A stretch of 64,000 nt of DNA, taken from assembly GCA_020848035.1 (NCBI GenBank), contig JADLAX010000035.1:34997-98996 (forward strand). The letters are read 5' to 3'. Position numbers and translations under genes: made by a program. Origin of the DNA: Anaerolineae bacterium. GTDB taxonomy: Bacteria; Chloroflexota; Anaerolineae; Promineifilales; Promineifilaceae. Positions 43,918 to 53,064 of this stretch are shown in pieces (position 1 is the first letter of the stretch; every line of letters begins with the position of its first letter). Below the pieces are notes generated by a model that did not search any database, was not told the origin of the DNA, and saw only the letters and a list, made by a program, of their open reading frames with translations.

Positions 43918-45203
43918 GGGATTACCTGCACCTCGGGAATGGGTACCACAAACTGGCCACCCCATTCGCGGATAAACGCCATTTGCTTCATGATTTCATC
44001 TTTGAAGTTCCAGGGCAGAATAAAAACGTAATCGGGCTGCACTTCAGCAATGCGGTCTGGATGGAAGATCGGAATGCGTGTGCCGGGCAGGAATTTGCCC
44101 TGCTTATACGGGTTGCGATCAACCGTGAAGTCCAGAAAGTCGGTGCGGATGCCGCAGTAGTTGAGCAGCGTGTTGCCTTTGCCCGGTGCGCCATAGCCCA
44201 CCACGGTTTTGCCATCTCGTTTGGCCTGAATAAGGAACTCCAGCAGTTTGCGCTTGGTTTCTTTTACCTGTTCGGCAAAGTTGGCATAGCAGCTCATGTC
44301 GGTAAAACCAGCGGCCATTTCCCGGTCGTGCAGGGCAATAAGCCGGTCGGTGATGGGTTTGCTGGTGTCGTCGGCGTGACGGCCGTAAATCCTTAGCGAT
44401 CCACCGTGAGTGGGCAGCTCCTCAACGTCAAAAAGGGTCATGCCGTGACCCGCAAAAATCTTTTCGGCCGTGATCAGGCTGAAGTAAGAAAAGTGCTCGT
44501 GGTAGATGGTGTCAAACTGGTTCTCTTCCATCAGCCGCATCAGGTGCGGAAACTCAATAGTGATCACCCCCTGCGGCTTGAGCAGAATCTTCAACCCGGC
44601 CACAAAGTCGTTCAGGTCCGGCACCTGGGCCAGCACATTGTTCCCGGCAATCAGATCAGCTTGTTTACCTGCAGCCGCCAGTTTTGTGGCGCATTCCACG
44701 CCAAAAAATTCGGTCAGTGTGGGCACACCAATCGCCTCGGCGGCTTTAGCCACATTCAGCGCCGGTTCAATGCCCAACACCGGCACCCCTTTTTCCACAA
44801 AATATTGCAGCAGGTAGCCATCGTTGCTGGCCACTTCCACTACAAAGCTGTTTTTGTCCAGCTTAAAGCGGTCAATCATCTGGTGCGTGTACTTTTTTAC
44901 GTGCTCCAGCCAGGAGGTGGCATACGAAGAGAAGTAGGCGTACTCGGTAAAAATGTGCTCTGGCGTCACGTACTCTTCCAGCTGAACCAGGTAACATTGA
45001 TCGCAAACGTACACGTACAGCGGATAAAACGGCTCCATCTGGTTGAGCTGGTCCATGCTCAGGTAACTTTCGCACAGCGGCGACATGCCCAGATCGACAA
45101 AGGTGTGTTTTAAGTTGCTGCCGCAAAAACGGCAGGTTGCCTTGCTAAAGGCTTCAAGCCCGGTGGTTTCCGCCATGGCGGGCTTTGTTGCTAACGATTC
45201 CAT
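43914..45203 (-). CDS. Sugar C-methyltransferase (NovU/TylC3-like, Methyltransf_13/14 architecture)
   Basis: A 429-residue protein. The N-terminal zinc-binding module has CRFCGSNL and CDQCYLVQLEEY (residues about 24-80). The SAM domain has FVVEVASNDGYLLQYF as motif I, FGVECATKLAAAG after it and DLIAGNNVLAQVPDLNDFV, followed by EFPHLMRLMEENQFDTIYHE and FSYFSLITAEKIF, characteristic of NDP-hexose C-methyltransferases. The C-terminal domain begins GYGAPGKGNTLLNYCGI. Such enzymes methylate C-3 or C-5 of keto sugars. It is coupled to rfbC and lies after the epimerase gene, forming a likely modified-deoxysugar unit. Confidence 0.86.
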   Translation of the reverse strand: MESLATKPAMAETTGLEAFSKATCRFCGSNLKHTFVDLGMSPLCESYLSMDQLNQMEPFYPLYVYVCDQCYLVQLEEYVTPEHIFTEYAYFSSYATSWLEHVKKYTHQMIDRFKLDKNSFVVEVASNDGYLLQYFVEKGVPVLGIEPALNVAKAAEAIGVPTLTEFFGVECATKLAAAGKQADLIAGNNVLAQVPDLNDFVAGLKILLKPQGVITIEFPHLMRLMEENQFDTIYHEHFSYFSLITAEKIFAGHGMTLFDVEELPTHGGSLRIYGRHADDTSKPITDRLIALHDREMAAGFTDMSCYANFAEQVKETKRKLLEFLIQAKRDGKTVVGYGAPGKGNTLLNYCGIRTDFLDFTVDRNPYKQGKFLPGTRIPIFHPDRIAEVQPDYVFILPWNFKDEIMKQMAFIREWGGQFVVPIPEVQVIP

Positions 45204-45237
45204 AGTTAACTCTCTTTCTTTCGGCGAAGTGTAAAAT

Positions 45238-46275
45238 TTATACTGGTTGTTTCTCGCGCCAACGGAGATCTTCCCCTAAACGGCCGCTGGCCAACAACTG
45301 CTTGATGTGATCGATGCGCTTGTAGCGCGCCCCTTCAAAATCTTCACGCTTCAGGCCAACTTCCTGGTAGGCGGTATGCAGCTGCTGTACGCCCATTTCC
45401 ACCGTCCACTGCGGCTTAAATTCCGGCAGCATGGTGGCAATCTTGTCGAAGTTCACCCGGTAGGTGCGCTTGTCTGGGCCAGCCCCTTCCGCATATTCAA
45501 TGCGGCAGTTGGGCACGTGCGCCTGCACAATTTCGGCCAGTTCGCGAATGCGATAATTTTCATCGTTGCGCCCGACGTTAAAGGCCTGGTTATGAACCAC
45601 TTCGCGCGGCGCATTCAGCGCGGCAATAAAGGCTCGGCTGATGTCTTCGGCATGGACCAACGGCCGCCACGGCGTCCCATCGCTCATCATGTAGACCAGG
45701 CCGCTGGTGTAGGCATAAGCCACCAGGCTGTTCACCACCAGGTCAAAACGCGGCCGGGGCGAATGGCCGTAAGCCGTGGCATTGCGCAAGTAGGTGGGTG
45801 AAAAATCGTCGTCCGCCAGCTTGGCCAGGTCTTGCTCAACCAATACCTTTGAGTGGCCGTAGGGTGTCACGGGGTTAAATGAGGCTTCTTCGGTCAGCGC
45901 ATCATCACCAGCGGCCCCATAGGTGCTGCACGAAGATGAAAAGAGGAACCGGGTGGCTCCCGCCTCTTTGGCCAGTTCGGCCAGGCGGATCGAAGCCAGG
46001 TGATTGATCTCATAGGTCAGCGCCGGGTTCAGGTTGCCGATGGGGTCATTGGATAGACCAGCCAGATGCAGCACGGCATCAAAGCCAGCCAAATCAGCCA
46101 GTTCCACATCTCGCATATCCTTTTGAATTTCTGGAATTTCTACAGGGGGGTCACCAAAGGCACATTCAGCAAAAATATCGCTGTCCATACCTACAACCTC
46201 ATGACCTTCGGCCAGCAGCATGGGCACCAAGATTGGCCCAATATATCCTTTGTGTCCTGTTACTAATAATCGCAT
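45238..46275 (-). CDS. NAD-dependent sugar epimerase/dehydratase (extended SDR)
   Basis: A 345-residue [23 protein letters not shown] has the TGxxGxxG cofactor motif. [12 protein letters not shown], the Ser in [20 protein letters not shown] and [12 protein letters not shown] with YxxxK provide the catalytic triad. The start is fixed by GGGAGGT 6-7 bases before ATG 46275; an earlier in-frame ATG at 46326 has no such site. The sequence resembles extended SDRs of nucleotide-sugar pathways. It precedes the C-methyltransferase by about 34 bases. Whether it epimerises, reduces or dehydrates cannot be told. Confidence 0.87.
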   Translation of the reverse strand: MRLLVTGHKGYIGPILVPMLLAEGHEVVGMDSDIFAECAFGDPPVEIPEIQKDMRDVELADLAGFDAVLHLAGLSNDPIGNLNPALTYEINHLASIRLAELAKEAGATRFLFSSSCSTYGAAGDDALTEEASFNPVTPYGHSKVLVEQDLAKLADDDFSPTYLRNATAYGHSPRPRFDLVVNSLVAYAYTSGLVYMMSDGTPWRPLVHAEDISRAFIAALNAPREVVHNQAFNVGRNDENYRIRELAEIVQAHVPNCRIEYAEGAGPDKRTYRVNFDKIATMLPEFKPQWTVEMGVQQLHTAYQEVGLKREDFEGARYKRIDHIKQLLASGRLGEDLRWREKQPV

Positions 46276-46420
46276 TGAACTACCTCCCAAATCTAAATTT
46301 TGACTTTCTCGTGCAGGTTTGCCCATAAATAAAATGGATTATGTCTACCTGCTTCGCAAAACTGCTTAAATATTTTGCACCTGTAATTAAAAAAGATGGT
46401 AAGGATTCTGGTCTGAAATA

Positions 46421-47353
46421 CTACCAATCCCTAACAGCTGAAGAAGCGGAGTTATGTGGCCGACGCATGGTCTTGCGTATGGCAATAATGATGTCTTTGA
46501 TCATCTTTCCCCAGCGTCGTTCGTCGATTAGCCAGCGGATCATATGCAAATAACAGAGCATCTTTTCATTGAAGGGAAGCGGTGTTTTTGTAATGATTTC
46601 CAGGTAATGGAAGAACTGCATCCAGTAGGGAAATGTAATCTTGTTTTGAAAGGACCCGCTAAACCAGGCCATACGTTCACGAAAGTCCCTGTAGACCACC
46701 GTAGACATATCGCCATGAATGCGTTTGTAGAATAACGGTTCGGGGATTCTGAGAAAACGGCCGTACAGTCCCATATGACAAAGCAGGGTGCGGTCTGAGT
46801 CGGTATAGTTGCGTTGTAAACCCGTCAACTTCAGCACATCAAGGCGCATTAAACCGTAGGTTGTTTCGCAATTGTGATCCCAAAAATTAGACAACGCTTT
46901 AAAGCGTGTGCTGGCTTTTGGCGATAAGCCCACGTCATCATCCAAAGCTTTTAGATGATTGCCTTTCTCATCAATATGAACAATGATCGAGTAACTTAAT
47001 ACCACATCGGGATTTTCATCCAGGGCCGCTACACATTTTTCTAATAGAGTTGGCGCACAAACATCATCATGAGCCGCCCAGCGAAAATATTTACCCCGGG
47101 CCATCTGGCACGTTTGGTTTTCATTGTTTGCCCCGCCAATATTGACGGGGTTCCGATGGTAACGAATGCGTTCATCTTGTGCGGCATATGCCCGACATAT
47201 CTTCTCTGTTTGGTCCGTGGACGCGTTGTCGGAAATAATTAATTCAAAGTCTGTGAAAGTCTGGTTCAGAATGGAATCTACGGCTTCCCTGATATATTTT
47301 TCACCGTTATAGACTGCTAAACCGATACTTACTACGGGTGGCTGTGTTACCAT
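46421..47353 (-). CDS. GT2 family glycosyltransferase
   Basis: A 310-residue GT-A enzyme. VVSIGLAVYNGEKYIREAVD, LIISDNASTDQTEKICR, and the DxD-like site in FRWAAHDDVCAPTLLE are GT2 motifs of the SpsA/WcaA type. The C-terminal third is helical and basic (YLHMIRWLIDERRWGKMIKD), a common membrane-associating tail. It is the last gene before a 536-base gap and so is the first gene of the run of modification genes on the minus strand. AAGGACC lies before the ATG. Sugar unknown. Confidence 0.84.
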   Translation of the reverse strand: MVTQPPVVSIGLAVYNGEKYIREAVDSILNQTFTDFELIISDNASTDQTEKICRAYAAQDERIRYHRNPVNIGGANNENQTCQMARGKYFRWAAHDDVCAPTLLEKCVAALDENPDVVLSYSIIVHIDEKGNHLKALDDDVGLSPKASTRFKALSNFWDHNCETTYGLMRLDVLKLTGLQRNYTDSDRTLLCHMGLYGRFLRIPEPLFYKRIHGDMSTVVYRDFRERMAWFSGSFQNKITFPYWMQFFHYLEIITKTPLPFNEKMLCYLHMIRWLIDERRWGKMIKDIIIAIRKTMRRPHNSASSAVRDW

Positions 47354-47889
47354 TGTGGTCCTTCTTTGCCTGACACCTTATAAAAAAGTTTGACCAGTCT
47401 GCTATTCCTGTACACTGGCCTGAGTGTGGGTTAATTACATACTGCTAGCGCAGTTAGCTGGAAGTTCTCCATGAGTATGTATGTTAAAGCAACCGCTTCA
47501 GTGATTTGCTTCTGCGTCACAATAACCTGTTAAGAACTTACGGAGCAAAACACCCGGTTTAACGGTTGCGGCAATTCTGACATAGGAGCCAAGATTTCGA
47601 GGTACTAGCAACGTGCTTCAACTGCTGTTTCGAAGTCCGTCTTATCATATTCATAAGGTGTTATCCAACACAATGTGGGTGTAGAGTGGGGCACGTGTTG
47701 AAAGTTTATCAGGTTGAAGCAAGTCTAAAGAATCTTGCCCAGCCTTTGTTTCTTTAAGTTGATGCAATACAGAGGCAGTGATAAAAACATCATTGCCTCT
47801 GTATTGGATGTCATTGCATGTTAATAAACCAAAAACTTATTTCAATTTACCTGACAGTCGCAAACTTCTTGTACTGGGCGGTTGATAAG
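47354..47889. other. 536-base gene-free region with long hairpin
   Basis: No frame with coding character was found. The region separates the 962-residue secreted protein (upstream on the minus strand) from the GT2 gene and should contain the latter's promoter. It is AT-richer than the genes. A strong hairpin at 47765-47806 is listed separately. The rest shows no recognisable riboswitch or RNA gene. Confidence 0.55.
47765..47806 (-). terminator. Long hairpin after the 962-residue secreted protein gene
   Basis: CAATACAGAGGCA at 47765-47777 and TGCCTCTGTATTG at 47794-47806 are perfect 13-bp arms. Inside them TGAT and ATCA extend the stem past a single G-T position to about 18 bp, leaving a loop of about 6 bases. 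It lies 84 bases beyond the TAA of the minus-strand gene. There is no clear T-run on the minus strand after it, so it may be a transcript-stabilising or Rho-assisted element rather than a classical intrinsic terminator. Confidence 0.5.
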
Positions 47890-50778
47890 TTAGTTGGCGT
47901 TTCCACCACCAAAGTTATCCAACACGGTGCTGGGGGTGTTTAAGTTGAACAAGCCAATGTAGCCGCCTGCCGTGGCATAGGGCCAGCTCGAAACGTCGCG
48001 CGTGCCGATGGAACTGCCGTTACGGAAGATTTCCACGGTGCCGTTGGCGTTAACGCGTGCGCCGAACTGGTCATTGTTGGCAAAGGTGACGGGAATGCTG
48101 CTTCCATGCTGCATCCACCCACTAAAGCTTGAGTAGGTCCAGACCTGCACTCGTTGATTGACCGGGTCGTACAAAACATCAATAAGACCGGGGCTGTAGC
48201 TGCTGGCGCTCTGTGATTTCAAAATCAGGCCAATTTCGCTGCCGTTAGAACCCACGGTATAAATGGTGACATACACTTCCTGGGTGGCACCAAAGTTGGT
48301 GCCGCTCCAGTAGATATCCTCATCGGTGCCGACATCCAAACGGCCGTTTACCACTGCATACCCACTCTTGTTCCCTGCCCAGCTGCTGCCAATTGAGCCA
48401 TTGGCCCGGTTGAAATCATCCAGCAGACCGGTGGCCGGGAACCCGCTGGCCGGGGGCGTGGTGGCGGTTGGCGTGGGCAGTACAGGTGTTGGCGTCGGCG
48501 GAACGGCCGTTGCTGTAGGCACAGCCGGGGTCGCCGTTGGTGGCACAGTTGTCGCTGTGGGTACAACCGCCGTTGCGGTCGGCACAGCGGCCGTCGCGGT
48601 GGGCGGTACCGGCGTGTTGGTTGGGGTTGGTAGGATTTGCCCCACGCTGCCCCCACCAAAGTTATCCAGAACAGTCCCGGCGGAATTCAGGTTAAACAAC
48701 CCCACAAAACCACCGCTGGTAGCATAAGGCCAGCCAGACAAATCGCGGGTGCCGATGGAACTGCCGTTACGGAAGATTTCTAGCATACCGGTGGCGCTTA
48801 CCCGTGCCCCAAATTGATCATTGTTGACGAAGGTCACGGGAATGTTGGCCCCATGCTGAACCCAACCATTGGCCGTGGCGTAAGTCCACACCTGAATTCG
48901 TTTGTTCACCGGGTCATACACCAGGTCGATGAAACCCGCGCCATAACCGCTGTTGCTCTGCGCTTTCAGAATCAGGCCAATTTCGCTGCCGCTGTTGTTG
49001 ATGGAAAGCAGGGTCACGTACGCTTCCTGGTTGGCGGCAAAGTTGCCCCCAGCCCAGTAAATGTCCTCGTCGTTACCTACGTTCAACCGACCGCTGTCGA
49101 TGGCATAACCCGCTTTGCTGCCCGCCCAACTGCTGCCGATGGGGCCATTAGCCCGGTTAAAGTCATCAAGGATACCGGTGGCCGGGAAGCCCGATGGGGG
49201 CGGTGCTGTTGGTGTGGGCACAACGGCCGTTGCCGTAGGCTGAACGGATGTGGCGGTGGGGGCTACGGCCGTTGCCGTTGGGGCAATGGTTGTGGCCGTA
49301 GCTGGGATAGTGGTTGCGGTGGGCGGTACCGCCGTGCTCGTAGGGACCACGGCCGTAGCCGTAGGGGTGGCCGACAATGGCTGGGGGGTGCAGTTCTCCA
49401 GCACCACGCTGAAATCGATTGCTGGAGAGTACCCATCAATCGTCTCGATCATCGCCCCGTTTTCCGGCGGCGTTAGCGTAATGGTATGGCTTTGCCCGGC
49501 GGTTAGATAGGTTTCGCGCCAGGTGTCGGTGCCGCGCTGCCATTCAATGATGAGAACGAGGCCAGAAACGGCCGTAACCTTACAACCATTGGCCCACGAA
49601 CCCATGTATGGGTAAACCAGCTCACCCTGGTAGTTGTACACAGTGCGAGAATTGCTGCCGGACCGCGCGTTGTTCGAGTAAGCGGCCCAGGATGGCCAGC
49701 CGATTGCCGCACCGGCCCAGTCGCTGCCGTAACAGTTGGAAATATTGCAGCGCCAATAGGTGGCGATGGAATCCACCGGGTTACAGGTTAAAGGATCGAT
49801 ACAATCCGTTGAAGGTGAGGTGGTGTTGGTGGGCGTGGGCACGGTGGTGGTAACGGCCGTTGCCGAAGCCGTTGCCGTGGGTGCAGGTGGATTGCTGCTA
49901 AACGTGTAGGAAAACGCATTGTCGCTTTGCACACTAACCACTTCGCCAGCCGCCAGCCCAGAAATCACGTAGGATTGACCAGCCAGCAAGGTGGACAACA
50001 CCCGATGGGACGACGCATTCGGCAGCCCGGCGTACACCCCGGCCGAACCCGACACAATGGTAACCGCCAGCCCCGAGGCCGACGTGTCTGGCAGATAGAT
50101 GCCTGCGGAAACGGTGTAGCCCAGGCGGTTGGTGATGGGACCCAGGTTGGCGGGCCATACAAGCGCATGGCCACTCACTGAACTGCCCCAATCACAGGGG
50201 GAACCGGTGCAGTTCCAGGTTACGAACTGAGAATTGTTGTTTGAAGGATCACCCGTAGCAACCGGCGTTGGCTGCGTTGTGCTGGTGGCCGGGAGTGTGG
50301 GTACGGGGGTATTGACGACACTGCCACTGATCACATAAGAAAAAGCAAAGTCACTCTGCACGCTCACCACTTCACCCGCCGTCACGCCGCTGATTGTGTA
50401 GGATTGGCCTGCATACAGGGTGGTCAGTACGCGGTGCGAAGCTGCATTGGGCAACCCGGCATAAACACCAACCGAGCCGGATGCGATGGAAATCGATACG
50501 CCCGATGCCGTTTCAGCAGGCAGGTAAATCCCGGCGGAAACGGTGTAACCCAACCGGTTTTTGACCGCCCCCATGTCGGTTGGCCAGACAACGGCCTGTC
50601 CATTCAGGGAACTACCCCAATCGCAGGGCGAACCGGTGCAATTCCAGGTAACCAACTGTGAAGATTCGGCAGTTTGTGCAGAAACTTTAGGGCTAAGGAC
50701 GGAAAATAGGAGTACCAGTCCGGTCAGCAATGCAGCGTAAATGAGTAGGCGAGGGCGAGACGATATAGATTGTTTCAT
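47890..50778 (-). CDS. Large secreted modular protein with duplicated domains
   Basis: A 962-residue secreted protein with signal peptide 1-34 (cleaved near VSAQTAE). Five modules follow. Two N-terminal repeats of about 120 residues share LVTWNCTGSPCDWGSSLNGQ and LGYTVSAGIYLP. One module has SIATYWRCNISNCYGSDWAG. Two C-terminal repeats of about 170 residues share LDDFNRANGPIGSSWAG, SEIGLILKAQS and FGARV, with a concanavalin/laminin-G-like strand pattern. Linkers are rich in PTATAV. Paired cysteines in each N-terminal module suggest disulfides. No anchor or catalytic site was seen. It may bind or coat the exopolysaccharide. Confidence 0.72.
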   Translation of the reverse strand: MKQSISSRPRLLIYAALLTGLVLLFSVLSPKVSAQTAESSQLVTWNCTGSPCDWGSSLNGQAVVWPTDMGAVKNRLGYTVSAGIYLPAETASGVSISIASGSVGVYAGLPNAASHRVLTTLYAGQSYTISGVTAGEVVSVQSDFAFSYVISGSVVNTPVPTLPATSTTQPTPVATGDPSNNNSQFVTWNCTGSPCDWGSSVSGHALVWPANLGPITNRLGYTVSAGIYLPDTSASGLAVTIVSGSAGVYAGLPNASSHRVLSTLLAGQSYVISGLAAGEVVSVQSDNAFSYTFSSNPPAPTATASATAVTTTVPTPTNTTSPSTDCIDPLTCNPVDSIATYWRCNISNCYGSDWAGAAIGWPSWAAYSNNARSGSNSRTVYNYQGELVYPYMGSWANGCKVTAVSGLVLIIEWQRGTDTWRETYLTAGQSHTITLTPPENGAMIETIDGYSPAIDFSVVLENCTPQPLSATPTATAVVPTSTAVPPTATTIPATATTIAPTATAVAPTATSVQPTATAVVPTPTAPPPSGFPATGILDDFNRANGPIGSSWAGSKAGYAIDSGRLNVGNDEDIYWAGGNFAANQEAYVTLLSINNSGSEIGLILKAQSNSGYGAGFIDLVYDPVNKRIQVWTYATANGWVQHGANIPVTFVNNDQFGARVSATGMLEIFRNGSSIGTRDLSGWPYATSGGFVGLFNLNSAGTVLDNFGGGSVGQILPTPTNTPVPPTATAAVPTATAVVPTATTVPPTATPAVPTATAVPPTPTPVLPTPTATTPPASGFPATGLLDDFNRANGSIGSSWAGNKSGYAVVNGRLDVGTDEDIYWSGTNFGATQEVYVTIYTVGSNGSEIGLILKSQSASSYSPGLIDVLYDPVNQRVQVWTYSSFSGWMQHGSSIPVTFANNDQFGARVNANGTVEIFRNGSSIGTRDVSSWPYATAGGYIGLFNLNTPSTVLDNFGGGNAN

Positions 50779-51458
50779 GAGATAGATACCTGTTGGTTAG
50801 GATGTTTATTAAGATGACAGGGCATCTGCCTGAGTGACTGCGATAAAATGTGTTTGTTGTACTTAAACTTACTGAATCACCGAGATAAAACGACCCGTGG
50901 TTGTGCAAATAAGCTTTTGTATCAGAAAAAGAGTATTCAGTGATACTTACTCTTTCCCTTAAGCCACAGTTGTGGCTAACAGCAGTGCCGTTGTTGGGCC
51001 ATTGGCCGCAGATTCTAGCTGACAAAACGGCCGTATTCCCCCCACCATCTCCTGCAAAAAAAGCGAAAAAACCGTGCCACAAGGCGCTCTTTTGTCTGAA
51101 ATGCCAGAAAAAATGAGCGAAAATTAATTTTAGGCACCGGAACCTGTGAAGGGTACGTGAATAAAATGATGTGTCTGGTTGTTAACAAAGTTCCATGATG
51201 AGGGTCAATAAGGTTTTTATTGACTCGCTCCTCAATTTTGAGCGCGTTTCCTTACATCTTTCATAAATTGGCTATAAATTTGTTGAGTTGGGTAACGGCC
51301 GTAGCGCAGCAATAGGCAAAACGGCCTATAACCCATTTCCTATTCAAGCGATTTCTGCCCCTCAGTTAAATTAAACAGAGAAGAAGTAAACGCAGCGCCT
51401 GAGATACATCGTGAAGAAGTGTATTTCAATGTTGGCCTCACAAAATAGGAGCAGAAAC
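50779..51458. other. 680-base region between divergent secreted-protein genes
   Basis: This gap lies between the start of the 962-residue gene (minus) and the start of the 517-residue secreted protein (plus), so both promoters should be inside. No convincing gene was found; short frames in it lack coding character. It contains ACGGCCGT octamers near 51027 and 51295 and several AT-rich tracts (for example 51120-51200). No known riboswitch fold was recognised. Confidence 0.55.
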
Positions 51459-53012
51459 ATGAAGAAGCAGAACCCGTACGCCGGGCGCATCCAGCTGCCC
51501 GCGCCGCCTGCCCACCGGCTGGCAAACTTGTTGTCCCGCTATCGTTCCTTTTCTATAGTTATCGTTATTTGTCTCTGTATCGCCGGGCTGTCGGCCTATG
51601 CGGGCAATTTGCTGGCCCAATCGAGCGAAATGACGATGGCCGGGGGAGACGTTTTGGTCGCCAACTGCGACGGCCGTGGGTTTACAGTCGTGCGCCTCTC
51701 GCGCACCCGGCTTAGCCTGGAATGTCTGGCTAACGCAGGCAGCCCACAGCCTACGGCTACGGCCACTACGGTACCGCCGCAGCCCACAAACCCACCGCCG
51801 ACAGCGACCCCGCCAACGGCTGTTCCCCCCACCGCAACCCCGCCCGCCACCACGGTGCCCAGCCCCACGCCGCAGCCCCAACCCACCACGCCGCCCACCG
51901 GGGGCAGCGCTTTCCTGGCCACGTTTGATGGCGCGCCCGCCGCGCCGCTGGCCTGGACGCAGGTGAGCGGCTTCGCCAACTGGGACGTCACCGTGCACCG
52001 GCGCAGCACTGGCCTGGCCATGCAGGGGATCCATGCCCATCACGGCCCTGGCTGTGAACAACCGCCGGATAACACCCACGCCAACGACAGCTACGAAGGC
52101 GCGGTTTTCCAATGCAACAACCACATCATGACGGCCGTTAACGATGACAGCTATGGTGTGATTTACCTGACGCCAAATCAGATTCTGGATTTTGCCAACG
52201 GCCAAGAAGCGGTCGTGCGGTTTGATATGAGCACACTCAAAACATCCTCGCGAGATTGGGTCAGCATCTGGGTTTCGCCGTATGAGGAGCATTTGCAGCT
52301 GCCGCTGGATCTCAACGTGGATTTGCAAGGGGTGCCGCACAACGGCATTCTGATTGATCTAACACCTGAAATGACCTTTGTGCCGTCGATTACCCGCAAT
52401 GGGGCTACCGTTAAGTACCAGTTTAACACCCCCGGGGTTAACTGGTGGGTTGGCTACGACGATTTCTTCATCCCCAGCGCCGCACAGCGCCAGACCTTTG
52501 AGCTGCGCCTCAGCCAGACGCATCTAAAGTTCTGTCTGCCTGCCTACAACTTCTGCTGGATTGATATGCCGATTCAGGCACCGCTTACCTGGAACCAGGG
52601 CATTATCCAGTTTGCCCACCACAGCTACAACCCAACCAAAGACAACGCGGGCACGCCCGGCACCTGGCATTGGGACAATTTTGAGATTGAAAACGGGATT
52701 CCATTTACCATTATCAAAAGTGATCGGCGGTACGTGGACAGCCAGGCCAGCGTGATTCAGCTGGCGCAAGCCGCGCCTGCCAATGCCCATCTGCGTTTTG
52801 CGGGCATTGGGCGGAACCTGGAGGTGTCGTTTGACGGTGGGGGTACCTGGCAGCTGGCGCAAAAGAATCTTCAGGGCAATGACGAGTACCATTTTTCCAG
52901 CTACTGGACGCCCATCCCGGCGGGCACCACTTCGGTGATGTTCCGGGGCAGCAGTTGGGGCAGTGGTGAAGCGTGGCAGGCCCGCGACATTACCGTTTGG
53001 GCACGGCCGTAA
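51459..53012 (+). CDS. Secreted jelly-roll-like protein, paralogue of the 22747-24153 lipoprotein
   Basis: A 517-residue protein. A long basic n-region and a hydrophobic segment (about 30-50, FSIVIVICLCIAGLSAYAG) form a signal or anchor. A Pro/Thr linker (about 92-145) leads to a beta-rich domain. It shares with the lipoprotein at 22747-24153 the order LATFDGAPAAPLAWTQ, a His/Cys patch (HHGPGCEQPP, FQCNNHIM), SWVSIWVSPYEE strands, WHWDNFEIENG and a closing Ig-like sheet. No catalytic site was identified. AGGAGC lies 7 bases before the ATG. It is the only plus-strand gene inside the glycan locus, convergent with the SGNH gene. Confidence 0.7.
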   Translation: MKKQNPYAGRIQLPAPPAHRLANLLSRYRSFSIVIVICLCIAGLSAYAGNLLAQSSEMTMAGGDVLVANCDGRGFTVVRLSRTRLSLECLANAGSPQPTATATTVPPQPTNPPPTATPPTAVPPTATPPATTVPSPTPQPQPTTPPTGGSAFLATFDGAPAAPLAWTQVSGFANWDVTVHRRSTGLAMQGIHAHHGPGCEQPPDNTHANDSYEGAVFQCNNHIMTAVNDDSYGVIYLTPNQILDFANGQEAVVRFDMSTLKTSSRDWVSIWVSPYEEHLQLPLDLNVDLQGVPHNGILIDLTPEMTFVPSITRNGATVKYQFNTPGVNWWVGYDDFFIPSAAQRQTFELRLSQTHLKFCLPAYNFCWIDMPIQAPLTWNQGIIQFAHHSYNPTKDNAGTPGTWHWDNFEIENGIPFTIIKSDRRYVDSQASVIQLAQAAPANAHLRFAGIGRNLEVSFDGGGTWQLAQKNLQGNDEYHFSSYWTPIPAGTTSVMFRGSSWGSGEAWQARDITVWARP

Positions 53013-53064
53013 AACGCACCGGCCCTGGCGGCAACATTTGAGAAGTAGTTGACAACTTGTCTAG

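Noticed and set aside
48430..49370. Repeated GTAGGC/GTTGCCGT-like tracts considered as microsatellites
   Set aside because: They encode the Thr/Pro/Ala linkers (PTATAV) of the modular protein in frame and are explained by coding constraint plus the ACGGCCGT octamer.
50693..51082. A 129-codon minus-strand frame in the gap before the 962-residue gene
   Set aside because: Overlaps the start and signal peptide of the modular protein in another frame, and its composition is not protein-like.
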